Source: CAVQMC01 sp963713505 (GTDB taxonomy: Bacteria; Bacteroidota; Ignavibacteria; Ignavibacteriales; Ignavibacteriaceae). From it: a stretch of DNA of 64,000 nt. The notes under the pieces were generated by a model that had not been told where the DNA came from, did not search any database, and was given only the letters and a program-made list of their open reading frames with translations. The stretch lies in assembly GCA_963713505.1 (NCBI GenBank), contig CAVQMC010000025.1, positions 232,429 through 296,428 on the forward strand. Direction: 5' to 3'. This document shows, piece by piece, positions 38,352-49,129 of the stretch (position 1 is its first letter; the number at the start of each line of letters is the position of its first letter). A program made the position numbers and the translations under genes.

Positions 38352-40510
38352 TTAGTTTAGTGAACAAACTTGACTATAGAGTTCTTTTAAATGGTACAAT
38401 GAAATATCAATTAATGGCTCATACATAAATGCATTCATATGTATATTTTCAGGAGTCATCAAATTTACTTTATCCAAAATTGTAATTTCTTTTGCATTAT
38501 TAAGTTTTCGAAATTCTTCAAACAAGGCATTAAATTGGTTTGTGGTTATTGTGAATAAATTTATAGTTGGAAGATTTTTAATCATATAATCTTCTGCCTT
38601 TAAGCGGATTGCTATTGATAATACAACCTTATTTTCTAAAAGTATTTCATCAATAGGATTTTCTTTAACGATAGAATCAGCTGTTTCAATAATTAGTTTA
38701 ATAATATTTTTATTTCCAAATAGTATAGTTTTCCCATTACAAGCATCAAACTTAGATTGATATATTTTCAGTATATCATTTGCGTTAATACTTGCTGAAT
38801 CAGATTTTATATGGAGACAACTAGTAAGTTTGAGATAATTTGGAGAAGTATTGGATTCAGTGTACTCTATAATATTCCTTGCAAAAGTTATTAAACTTAT
38901 AAATATCTTAGGATTATCTAATTTTGATATAAAATACTTTAAAACATCCTTTCTGTACTGCCCTAAAGAAAAGCTAATAACTCTATCTTCATCCTTTAAT
39001 ACCATATGAACTGTATCTTCTAAATTCAACCTTGAAATAGTGGTCCTATAAAAATCAAAGTTGTGAGTGAAAATAATATTCTTAAAATTATTTTCTCTGT
39101 GTAAATCTTTTAGATATTCAATTATTGCATATTTATTCTTATAGTCAAAAGAGTCTGCAATGTCGTCAAAAATTATTAGATTAGTTGAATTATTTCTCCT
39201 TGCTTCAATGTCAAACAGCAATTGTAGAATGTAAAAAGCCCTTTGTTCACCTTTGCTTAAAACTTTAAGAAGAGTTCCTTTATCTTGTTTTACTGGTTCT
39301 TCATCTTTATCTTGATATTCAAATTCTATGTTTGCTGTTTCTTCTTTTAATATAATATCTTCTTGATTGGTTAAGATTATTTTGAAGGGGACATAGAATC
39401 TTGAATTAAACTTATCAATAATGATTTTCCAAACCTCAAATTCTCTTTTCGCGTTTTGGATTATTTTTTCTAATTCCTTTTTTCTTGGACTATAAAACTT
39501 TGATAGTTCAATTGCTTCATTTTTTAATTCAGAAAAATATGAAATCCAAACTTTTTTCTTAAAGTCGTCATATTTTTTAAGCTCTAATAGCAATAAGTTC
39601 TCCATCTCAATGACTCTTTTAAATGCCCTAAGATCACTATTTGCTCCAAGCGCTTTGTCCACTTTATCAAAAAGTTCTTTTAGTTTTGCATCGTTGATTA
39701 TTTTAATTAGCTCTTGTTCAACTAATTCTTTTAATTTTTCAGCAGATTCTATATCAACATTACCATCTAAAATAAATTTGTGTCCTGCTTCAAAAAAAGA
39801 ATTATCTTCCGTTGCCTTTAATATTTCACCTGCTTGGTATGTCCCAAATGAATTATCGGACTTTTTGAAGAACCTTGATTTGGTTAACAATTCTTCATAT
39901 TGCTCAATGTATTGACTTAATAAATTACGGTGCTTTTCTAAAAATTTCTTAACATTTCCTTTCTTGTCAAAGATATCATTGTATTTAAAGTTGTATTTAG
40001 TATACTTATCATTAAGTTTTTTAATAATTGAATCTAATGATTCATAGAGATTGTCCAATGAAGTTGTAAAGGTATTCACAAATTCACTTTCGCAGTCACT
40101 GCTCTGTGAGATTTGTTTAAGTTTTTTGATGAACTCATTTTTATGAGAATCAAGTTCTAAATAGATATTGTCATATTTTTGCTTTAGTTCCTTGCTTGCA
40201 ATGAAGTTACTTATCTTTTTCGTCGCATCATACGTATTATCTTCTGCATCAACTACTAAAATTATTTCAGGATTTATCTTAGTACCATCAGCTTTTAATT
40301 CAAACTGAGATTTCCGATTCTGAAATATTCTATCGCATGGTTTATTTTATTATCGTTTTTTGCAATAACACTTAATGTTTTTGCAAACGATGATTTCATC
40401 GTACCATTTGGTGCGTATATTAAATGAGTATTACTATATGAAAAATCGAAACTGTATTCTAGTTTTCCAATTCCATAGCAGTTTTCCAGTTTGATATCGA
40501 GTTTTTTCAT
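38352..40510 (-). CDS. ABC/SMC-type AAA ATPase of unknown, defence-like family (one frameshift)
   Basis: About 719 aa when joined; the frame changes near 40325 (N-terminal 71 aa from 40510; remainder open through 40079 to 38352). The P-loop is unusual: A-P-N-G-T-M-K-S-S at residues 33-41, with Met where Gly normally precedes Lys. Long charged, coiled-coil-like helices follow. Near the middle come an ABC-signature-like L-S-K-G-E-Q-R-A-F-Y, Walker B L-I-I-F-D-D-I-A-D-S-F-D and an H-loop I-I-F-T-H-N. The last ~250 residues are a separate conserved-looking region with M-T-P-E-N-I-H-M-N-A-F-M-Y-E-P. Similar ATPases occur in anti-phage and OLD/RloC-like contexts, but no nuclease partner is seen here. 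Function not assigned. Confidence 0.7.
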
Positions 40511-40811
40511 ATTTTAATTAATCGTTTCACATAGATTTTATTATAATTTTATTTCATGATAAGTCATCTAACCTAAAACATGATACCCCTAAAATCTAGG
40601 TATTACCCCAAACTTGAGTTATGTGCGATTTGTTTGTGAGTTTATTATTAAATCAGTTAAAATGTAATATTTTATTAATCTTAATTAATTCTCAACATGG
40701 AATTTGTTTTATAAGCATATCAATTAGAAAATACTGATGTAATCAATTTCATTTTCCAATGCAACTTTTAAGCAATTTTGATATTTTATTTACATTAAGA
40801 AAAGAAATAAA
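40511..40811. other. Divergent intergenic region, no gene
   Basis: About 300 bp between the ATPase and CULT genes. No ORF, RNA or clear promoter recognised. Confidence 0.4.
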
Positions 40812-41213
40812 ATGTCCACAAAAGAAAATCATATTTATAATAATTCAGCTTTAACCAAACCGGAAAGCGAAGTTAAGATTGAAACAGAGCTTAAGCCGGA
40901 TGACTGGTTATGCTTAGCCTGCAGTAAAAAAATTACGGAAGATAAGGAACGATTTTCGTATGATGGCGAAACTGAATTTCATTTTACAAATCCGAATGGT
41001 TTTGCTTTTGATATAATTACATTCCAAAATGCTGAAGGCTGTAATGAAATAGGGGAGTCAACTTTAAATTTTACATGGTTTAAAAATCATGCTTGGTCTT
41101 TTGCTGTCTGCAGCCGCTGCGGTTTGCATCTCGGCTGGAAGTATTCCGGGAAATTCTCTTTTTACGGTTTAATCAAATCGAGGATTGTTAAAGGAGTTGC
41201 GCTTTTTAATTGA
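40812..41213 (+). CDS. Cereblon-like CULT-domain protein
   Basis: A 133-aa soluble protein whose residues ~30-128 match the CULT domain of cereblon and its bacterial homologues. Zinc ligands are Cys34-x-x-Cys37 and Cys100-x-x-Cys103. The aromatic cage that binds thalidomide-type glutarimides or cyclic imides in cereblon is complete: Trp89 and Trp95 in T-W-F-K-N-H-A-W, and Trp109 in H-L-G-W-K. The core F-x-N-P-x-G-x-x-F-x-I and the end F-Y-G-L-I-x-x-R-I-V also agree. No signal peptide. The natural ligand of bacterial CULT proteins is unsettled; aspartimide or glutarimide groups on damaged proteins are plausible. The ribosome-binding site is weak. Confidence 0.85.
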   Translation: MSTKENHIYNNSALTKPESEVKIETELKPDDWLCLACSKKITEDKERFSYDGETEFHFTNPNGFAFDIITFQNAEGCNEIGESTLNFTWFKNHAWSFAVCSRCGLHLGWKYSGKFSFYGLIKSRIVKGVALFN

Positions 41214-41657
41214 AGTTCTTTGTTCTTTTCTTAACGTAAGAAAAGAACGAACCTGCCTGCATACATTTAGTATGTAAACCGGCAGGCAAGAAGAAGCATG
41301 CACTGAAAAATAAATTCTAAAATTATACTTTTTTTAAAAAATCTTATCAAGTTATATAAAGAAAAATAACTCAGTCATCTGACAATTGCCGGACTCCTTC
41401 AAACAGATTTTTCTTTTCGTCTTATCCTAAATTACAATAATTGTCTTTCGTATAATTTCTTTACGAATTTCTTTTTAGGTGCAGATTGGCATTAAAATAA
41501 ATATCATATTCATCTTATGCAGTATAAGCTAAATTGGATTAGAACTTAGTTTTTAATATCAATCATTTGTAACGGATAACACCATAAATATTATTCATAG
41601 AAAATATATTAACCTGAAATGAATAAGATGTAATTTTTAACTGTAAGGAGTAAAGCA
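41214..41657. other. Intergenic region with complex inverted repeats
   Basis: Holds the inverted repeats at 41222-41288 and otherwise AT-rich DNA without a recognisable gene. AAGGAG before 41658 is the DUF899 ribosome-binding site. Confidence 0.5.
41222..41288. repeat. Two adjacent inverted repeats
   Basis: GTTCTTTTCTTA (41222-41233) / TAAGAAAAGAAC (41237-41248) is a perfect 12-bp arm pair with a 3-nt centre. It is followed by TGCCTGC (41254-41260) / GCAGGCA (41282-41288) enclosing ACAT/ATGT. The local GC of the second is high. It may end the CULT transcript or be a short repeat insertion. Confidence 0.55.
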
Positions 41658-42434
41658 ATGAGCAAGAATAAAAAAGATGCAGATGAAAAGACGAACAACA
41701 CATCGAAAGTTAACGCTGGTATGCCTAAGATCGTTGACAGGGAAACCTTTCAAACGGAGCTGGATGCATTGAGAGTTCGGGAGAAAGCTCACACAAGAGA
41801 AGGCGATTCTATCGCAGCAGCCCGCAGGAGACTTCCAATGGTGGAGGTGGATGCAAGTACACCTCTAATTGGTGAAAACGGTAAAGTATCGCTGCTGGAT
41901 ACGTTTGAAGATCGCAAAATATTAATTGCTTATTACTTTATGTGGTATCCCGGCCGCCCTGCATCCGAGCAATGCGAAGGATGCACATGGCTTACATCTC
42001 AAATCAGCGAACTGTCTTATATTCATTCCCGCAACGTTACCTATGCAGTATTTTGCCAGGGACCATACAAGGAAAGTATTCGCTACCGAAATTTCATGGG
42101 TTGGAAGATGCCCTGGTACTCGGCCTTGGATTCACGCGAAACTTTGTTGGTCGGACGACGCGTGGGAATGTTTCACATTGTCTGCTACCTGCGGCAAGGT
42201 TCCAGGGTTTTTGAAACTTACTGGACAACCGGGCGGGGCGGTGAAGTAATTGACAACAGCTATGATTTGCTTGACTTAACTGTTTACGGACGGCAGGAGA
42301 AATGGGAGGATTCCCCGGAAGGCTGGCCGCAAGGAAACATTATGGACACACTGCGTTTAAATGGGCGTCCTACTTCCCAGTGGTCACGGTTGGAAGCAGG
42401 TTACTCTGATGACATTAAAAGGGGCGGACACTGA
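41658..42434 (+). CDS. DUF899 family (thioredoxin-fold) protein
   Basis: A 258-aa cytoplasmic protein of the DUF899 group. It opens with a long polar leader, then R-E-K-A-H-T-R-E-G-D (~43-52), R-R-R-L-P-M-V-E-V (~56-64), the active-site-like stretch Y-F-M-W-Y-P-G-R-P-A-S-E-Q-C-E-G-C-T-W (two Cys) and Y-W-T-T-G-R-G-G-E (~196-204). Members are predicted thioredoxin-like and sometimes called dithiol-disulfide isomerases, without proof. Base composition is unlike its neighbours: the line 42121-42180 has 32 G/C in 60, against 18 in 60 at 41041-41100. It is therefore a likely horizontal acquisition. AAGGAG precedes the ATG. Confidence 0.88.
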   Translation: MSKNKKDADEKTNNTSKVNAGMPKIVDRETFQTELDALRVREKAHTREGDSIAAARRRLPMVEVDASTPLIGENGKVSLLDTFEDRKILIAYYFMWYPGRPASEQCEGCTWLTSQISELSYIHSRNVTYAVFCQGPYKESIRYRNFMGWKMPWYSALDSRETLLVGRRVGMFHIVCYLRQGSRVFETYWTTGRGGEVIDNSYDLLDLTVYGRQEKWEDSPEGWPQGNIMDTLRLNGRPTSQWSRLEAGYSDDIKRGGH

Positions 42435-42566
42435 ATTGCATGTTTAATATACAGATATTTAATCAAATTGTGTTAGGGGATTGTAGTCCTCTGACTTTTT
42501 AGTAACCCACTGAAATAGTTAGAAATAATTATTTTTCTCATTAATCCCGGGGTAATTTATGATCAA

Positions 42567-44679
42567 TTACTTGAGTAAAATCATTTTCTTTGTTTGTACG
42601 AAATTGCCTGTTTTTAATTTATAAATATAAACTCCGCTCGGCAGGTTTGATGCATTAAATTCTACTTTATATTTGCCTGCTGTTTTATATTCATTAACTA
42701 ATGCAGAAACTTCTCTACCCAAAACATCATAAATTTTTAATGTAACAAATCCGGATTCCGCAATCCGAAATCCGATATTAGTACTTGGATTGAAAGGATT
42801 AGGATAGTTTTGTGAAAGTCCAAATCTTTTTATCGTTGCTTCATTGGAATTAACTGAAGTAAGTTCTGTGGTTCTGCCCGAAAGCATTACCTGCTTTGCA
42901 ATCATTTGTTTCGATCCGTCGAATTCATTAAAATTCCTAATATTAAAAGAGGCTTGATAATTTCCATCATGCAGCGGTTTGAATTGAACAGGCACCGTAA
43001 TTGAATCATTAGGATTTATCATTATCGGTAATGAAAGATTTGTAGAAAAAACCGAATCACTGCAGTAAAATTCATTAATCACCACTGCTGTATCGCGGTC
43101 GTTATAAATTGTTAAATTTATTAATATGGAATCACCGGGACTGATTTTCCCGAAATCAATACTATCGGAATCAGTGCGAAATAAGTTAGTCTGCCAATTA
43201 TATTTTAATCCCCGGTAATTTTCATAAAATTTAGAGTAACTTAAATCCAATGCAATTGAATCATCCGGAGTTACTTCGGTAACAAAAGGATTAAAATTAC
43301 GCCCCCATGAAATAAGTATGTTGCCGTTAGGAAGTCTCTTCCACGGCACCTTCGGTACTGGTCCAAATATTTCGATGAGTAATGCGTCTTACAAGAGTTG
43401 CGGTTTTATTTTGTTCATCAAGCTGATATATTACAGCACTGGAAACACGTACGGGGTGATAATTGCCGTTATCGAATAAACTTATATTGCCGTTTGATAA
43501 TTTCCTTATATCATGCTGGCGGGAAAAACCTAGATCATCGTTAATAAATATAAAATCATTGTTTTTACCACCAAGCCTCCATATAATATCTCCTGTGTTC
43601 AAGTTAACTTTAGTTATTTCATCTAAATTTCTTGCAGAAATTAGTACTGTACTATCCGTTTCCAATGCTACGGAATTAAAGTGTGAAAAATCTATAGTCG
43701 GCTGGGTTAAATCAATATTTGAATCTACATCGGTAATGTTGTAATGGTCGAGAGCATCCCACTGAAATATTAATGAATCTTGCGAATCAAACTCCTGTAA
43801 TGCACCATCGATAATGCGCGCAGAGGTATCACCGCCTTCAACGTAATGACTCATATCTATAGTAACATTTCGTTTTCCGAACATAAAATAATTTCCATTC
43901 GATAAAACTCTTAAATCATGTACATCATTAGAAAAGCCGTTAGTTACGTTAAAAGTACGTTTAATATTTAATGAGCTGTCTAATCCGTAACAATCGATTG
44001 GATATTTAAAATAAGTTAATTCGCCGTCGGGCTGGAGATCAAAGTCGTATGGTGTTCCATGGATATTCCGGTAAAAAACTGGAGTTCCCCGATTATCTGC
44101 AATCACAATGTAAGGCGGAGGGGTAAGGAATATATATCCGTCGGAAGGATTATTGTAAGTTTTTACAAATATTTTGGCTAAATCAACTGGTAATGCTGTA
44201 TCCGGAACAGATGAATATTCATTTTCAATTTCATTTGGATTATCTTCGGTTAATGTCTTCACGGGGATTTCGGTATTTTTATTCCGGCATGTATGAAACT
44301 TAAATGTCAATCCGCCGATTTTATATCCCGTCCAGTTTTTTAATCCATTTTTTAAAGTTACACTGACTTCTTCATCTGTATTAAAATCTTTGTCCGGAGA
44401 AAATATCAGATTTTTTAAATCAACTGAAAGCGCTATTTTACCACTGTGCTTACCGCTTCTTGAACCAATTACAGATATTAAATTATTATTTATACTTGCT
44501 TTATCAATTTTGCTGCCAGGTCTAATTATAATATTGCTGCTAACTGAGACATAAGAAGAATTCGGCAGAGGATTTAAATACTGAAAGTTTGAAATGTTCT
44601 GTGCGGAAGCAGAATTAACAAAAATTAGGGTGAAACTAATCAACATTAAAAAGAAAAAATTGCGCAAAAGATATTTCAC
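42567..44679 (-). CDS. T9SS-secreted arylsulfotransferase (ASST), one frameshift
   Basis: About 700 aa. I choose GTG 44679, seven bases after GGAGGAG; a signal peptide ending S-A-Q follows. An N-terminal Big_5/SbsA-like Ig domain (F-x-Y-L-N-P-L-P-N-S-S-Y-V-S-V-S) leads to the ASST propeller with H-D-L-R-V-L-S-N-G-N, D-F-S-H-F-N-S-V-A-L, W-R-L-G-G-K-N-N-D-F and R-Q-H-D-I-R-K-L-S-N-G-N. After a frame change near 43340 it continues R-L-P-N-G-N-I-L-I-S-W-G, an Ig-like spacer and the sorting domain (Q-N-Y-P-N-P-F-N-P-S-T; end K-K-M-I-L-L-K). Probable role: surface transfer of sulfate between phenolic esters. Paralogue of the next gene. Confidence 0.85.
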
Positions 44680-44792
44680 TATTTTACTCCTCCAGCCTAT
44701 AACTATATTTATAGTAAAAATAGTCTTAAAAATTATCAATAAAGATATTACATAAGATCAAAGGATCTTAGAAAATAAAAATTAAAGAAATA

Positions 44793-47664
44793 CTATTTTA
44801 AATAAATCATTTTCTTAACACTGAAATATTTTTTACCGGAATTACCCGCTGCTTTAATTGAATAAAAATATACACCGGATGAATAATTTGAAGCATTCCA
44901 TTTTACCCTATAGCTGCCGGGTCTCTTTAAAGTATTAACAAGTTCAGCTACCTGCTGACCTATAATATTAAATATTTTAATTGTTACTCGGCTTTCTTCC
45001 GGAACAGAATATTTAATCAAGGTTGAGGGATTAAAAGGGTTTGGATAATTCTGGTATAAATCGAAACTATTTAATTTAACATTATTATCTGCAACTCCAT
45101 TTAAATTAGATAATATATTAAATGTTGAATTGCTCATTCCAAATACTGCGGGATCTTCTATACCCGAAACTTTGATTTTATATGAAGAATCCACTGCAAT
45201 TGATGTTGAAACCGTCCAATTAATTGCATGCGTACCTGACACTATTGAATCAGCAATAAACGAATCGAAATTACCGTTCTTCATCAGCTGAATATTAACT
45301 GTGTCATTTATATTTGATTCCCATCGGATTATATAAGTTGAATCTAAATAAAGATTTTCTCCGCCGTTTGGAAAAGTCATGCTTATAAATGGTGAGGTTG
45401 TAAAAAATGTTTTTACACCAGACCAATTACTTGTGCCGGCTGAATTTGTATTATTAACCCTCCAATAATAAATTGAATTATTGTTGACGGAATTCAAAGT
45501 ATAAATTGTTGATGTTAAGTTTGAATTATCGATTACCAAATTGCTGAAAGACGGATCTGCTGCAACCTGTAAATGATAAGTCTGAACTATTCCGCGGGTT
45601 CCCCACATTAATTTAATAGGAGCTAAACCGTTAACATATTCGCTGTCCTTTGGTGTAATAGGAGACGGAGCGTAAGAAGAATCAACAACCTGAGGTACTC
45701 CAAAAATAAAATTACCGAGGTTTGAAGTTGTAAAAGTCAGTTCATTTGTAGTTGAATCATAGCTTGTTGGAATGGATGTAAATGTGTTGCTGTTTTCCGG
45801 GCTGGAATATACTATTGTTCCTTTTGGATTTAAAACTGCCGGGTAATTATTTAGATTGACAACAACATTTCCGGTATATGAATTTATTCCGGAACCTTCA
45901 ATCGTAAAATAATTTGATGCAACATTAGGTGCATCTGTTGTAAATACAGGATTTACAGGAGCATAATTATATTTGGTAACCGTTGCAAAAACATATCCTC
46001 CGCCTTGCAGCTGACTAAATGTTATTGCTATTCCTGTTGTATCATTATTGTCGTTAAAAGTATAAGTATTTGATTCCAGAATTTCGCGAGTTACGTAAGC
46101 TTCCGGCTGCTGACTAATCCAGGGAAATTTGTAAGAACGGTATGAAAACAGACCGCTTGGCAATGAAAATTCAAGAGCGATTGAATTATCCGGATGGACT
46201 TCCGTAAAAGTGGGGATGTCAGGTCCATTTGCAATTCCCCAGCCAATTATTGTATTTCCGTTAGGTAATCTTTCTGCAGAGCCCATAGCACCTGCATAAA
46301 TATCCGGGTTATGTCTAAACTCCCAAACGAGAGTTGCGGTTTTATTTTGCTGGTCTAATTCGTATTCTACTCCACGAGAATATTGCGTAGGATGCTGATT
46401 TCCATTATCAAATAGAGTAATATTGCCATTCGGTAATATAGTTGCGTCATGTTGATAAGAGAAATATGTCGGAGCATTTTCAGGATGTTCATTAATAAAT
46501 GTGAAATCATTTTGTTTACCGCCTAAAAACCACATTATATTTCCTGTTTCACGATTAATTTTGATGATACTTGAAAGATGTCTCATTGATGCGATTATAT
46601 TTCCATCATTATCAATCGTTATGTCATTCATATGAATTAAATCTACTCTATGTGCTGTCATGTCAAAATATGTATCTGTGAATGGTATGTAATCCCACGA
46701 ACGCCATTGAAAAATCACATTTTTTTGATGCATCCAATTCTTGAATTACTGTGCCGATAACTGTAGCATTTGGGTCACCACCAGCGACAATCTTGCTCAT
46801 ATCTACTGGTTCCGGATCATTTGCAAATAAAAGAGCATGACCGTTTGGTAAAAGTAGAAAACCATGAGCATCAGCATTATATCCATTACCACATTTAAAA
46901 GTATCGATAGGAGTCAAAGTTGTATCTAGAATTATCCAATCTCTACCCGGTCTGTATGCATATGAAAGATTCCCATTTAATTCCATTTTAAAGAGATTTG
47001 CCATTTGTGGAAGACTTTTATATCCAGCAACAGTGCCGTTGTTATTATATATCATCAGATAATTACCATATGTAGTATCCGGCCCAAGTACTTGATTAGT
47101 TATAAAAATATTCCCAGGTGCCGGATTGTTAGAGGTATCAACAGTAATTTGTGGAATATCCGACGGTAATGTGTCTGTAACTGTATAATTATGGGGAGAA
47201 TTATTGGTTGGAGTAAAGTTTAATGTATTGTTGTTTGCTGAACTTTTTTCGAACTCCGAAAAGGTATCTATGGTTAAAGGTTGTGCTAAAGGAGTTGTTT
47301 TAAAATGAATTACAACCGAAGGTAATGTATTTCCATCTGTTGTTTTGAAAATACTGCTGACATTTACCTTAATATTCTCGTTTGGTAAAAACGGAATTGC
47401 AGGACGGAACAGAATTGTTTTGTTATCATCGGATAATTTTAACTCACCTTTATGAACTCCGCTTAAAGATCCAACAACCGAAATGTTATTTTGCGAAAGG
47501 CTTGAAGGATCAATATATGTATCGGATCTTAGGATAATATTTGTATTTAAAGAAACAAGTGTCGAATTATCTTTCGGTGAAACATATTCAAATGACTGGG
47601 GAAGTATTACACTGCTTCCTAATAAAAAAATAGTTGCTAACAAAATGGATTGTAAAGATTTCAT
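44793..47664 (-). CDS. T9SS-secreted arylsulfotransferase with extra Ig-like modules, one frameshift
   Basis: About 955 aa. ATG 47664 is taken because AAAGGTG lies upstream and a signal peptide (ending I-L-P-Q) follows. It shares the Big_5 leader and ASST propeller with the downstream paralogue (H-M-N-D-I-T-I-D-N-D-G-N; W-F-L-G-G-K-Q-N-D-F; Q-H-D-A-T-I-L-P-N-G-N; L-P-N-G-N-T-I-I-G-W-G). It then adds an Ig-like part, a fibronectin-like part (Y-H-L-Q-V-A-A-D-P-S-F), a Kre9/KNH-like module (F-P-N-G-G-E-N-L) and the sorting domain ending K-K-M-I-Y-L-K. The frame breaks at a seven-base A/T run (46720-46726); six bases would restore D-A-S-K-N-V-I-F-Q-W, pointing to a homopolymer error. Confidence 0.85.
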
Positions 47665-48067
47665 TATTAACACCTTTGGTATTAATTTGGGAGATAACAA
47701 TTGAGTTGAACCGATTTGCCCCCTAACTGAATAATAAGAAATTCAGCAGATTAATCTGATTAACTTACCCAATTTTCAAAATATATATCAATTAAAATTA
47801 AATTTAAACAAGTTACTTTTAATTAGCAAAACAAAGAGCGATTGAATTAAATATTAGAAATTTAGTCAGTAATATTATGTCGTTTATCTCATCACTTATT
47901 ACGGTTAGCCATCCATAGCTTTTGTTTTTGACATCGGTCAATGGTTCCTTATTATATTAGTTTTATATTAAAACACTATTGAAAATTATTACTATATAAT
48001 CTCACTTCAAATTTAGAGTTAAAACAAAGTCCTAGATATCTTGAAATAAATTATAGTTGAGGACATA
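47665..48067. other. Divergent intergenic region, no gene
   Basis: Separates the sulfotransferase and aldo/keto reductase transcripts. It contains a 12-bp palindrome CAGATTAATCTG (47747-47758), possibly an operator; nothing else recognised. Confidence 0.4.
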
Positions 48068-49049
48068 ATGAAATACAGAAAATTAGGAAATACTGGAAGA
48101 ACAATTATCTGCAGTCGGTTTAGGATGCATGGGGATGAGCCAGTCGTACGGAACAAGGAATGATGAAGAATCTATTGCAACTTTAAATTATGCTTTGGAT
48201 ATCGGATTAAACTTTTGGGATACTTCCGATGTTTACGGCGCTCATCATAATGAAGAATTAATTTCTAATGTACTTAAACCAAACAGAGATAAGGTTTTTA
48301 TCGCTACAAAATTCGCATTAAATAGAAATGAAAAAGGCGAATTCACTGTTAATAACAAACCCGAATATATAAAAGAATGTATTGAAGGAAGTTTAAAGAG
48401 ATTAAAAACCGATGTTATTGATCTTTATTATGTTCATAGAGTTGATCCTGATGTCCCGATAGAAGAAACGATCGGGGTTTTGTTTAATTTCGTTAAAGAA
48501 GGAAAAATTAAATATATCGGTTTATCTGAAGTAAATCCGAATACTTTAAGAAAAGCAGACCGCGTCCATCATATAACTGCGCTTCAATCCGAATATTCTT
48601 TTTTAAGCCGTGATGTTGAAAAAGAAATTATTCCTACGTGCAGAGAATTAGGAATTACTTTTATTCCGTTCAGTCCGGTTGCAAGAGGATTACTAACCGA
48701 CACAGTTGATATGAAAAATCTGCCGGAAAATGATATGCGAAAATCAATTCCGAGATTTAATGACAAACATCTTGAAAATAATTTAAAATTGACAAAAGAA
48801 TTTTCCGGGTTTGCAGAAAACAAAAATTGTACACCGGCACAATTAGCAATTGCATGGGTTTTGGCAAAAGGAGAGGACATAATTCCAATTCCGGGAACAA
48901 AAAGAAGAAAATATTTAAAAGAAAATGCCGAAGCTGCGGATATTAAGTTAACGGAAGATGATATAACTAATTTGGATAACCTGCTGAAAAAATATCCTGA
49001 TATCGGTCATAGACAAAGCCCGTCGATTAGTAAACTCAGTAATAGATGA
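48068..49049 (+). CDS. Aldo/keto reductase, one frameshift near the start
   Basis: About 327 aa. M-K-Y-R-K-L-G-N-T-G-R-T starts at ATG 48068. One surplus base near 48104-48108 shifts the frame; removing it gives I-S-A-V-G-L-G-C-M-G-M-S, the normal AKR opening, and the rest is open to 49049. The tetrad is complete after correction: Asp51 and Tyr56 (D-T-S-D-V-Y-G), Lys81 (A-T-K-F) and His123 (Y-V-H-R). The NADPH-binding end reads P-I-P-G-T-K-R-R-K. This is the single-domain class that reduces aldehydes and ketones. First of a run of oxidoreductase genes. Confidence 0.9.
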
Positions 49050-49129
49050 ACCGGAAAACGGGATACAAAAATTTAATTTTTAAAAAATATTTAATTTGTT
49101 AACCAAAGTTTTTAATAAGGAAATAAATT

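Noticed and set aside
41926..42249. Overlapping plus-strand frames inside DUF899
   Set aside because: They are produced by the higher GC content of that gene and lack ribosome-binding sites and family features.
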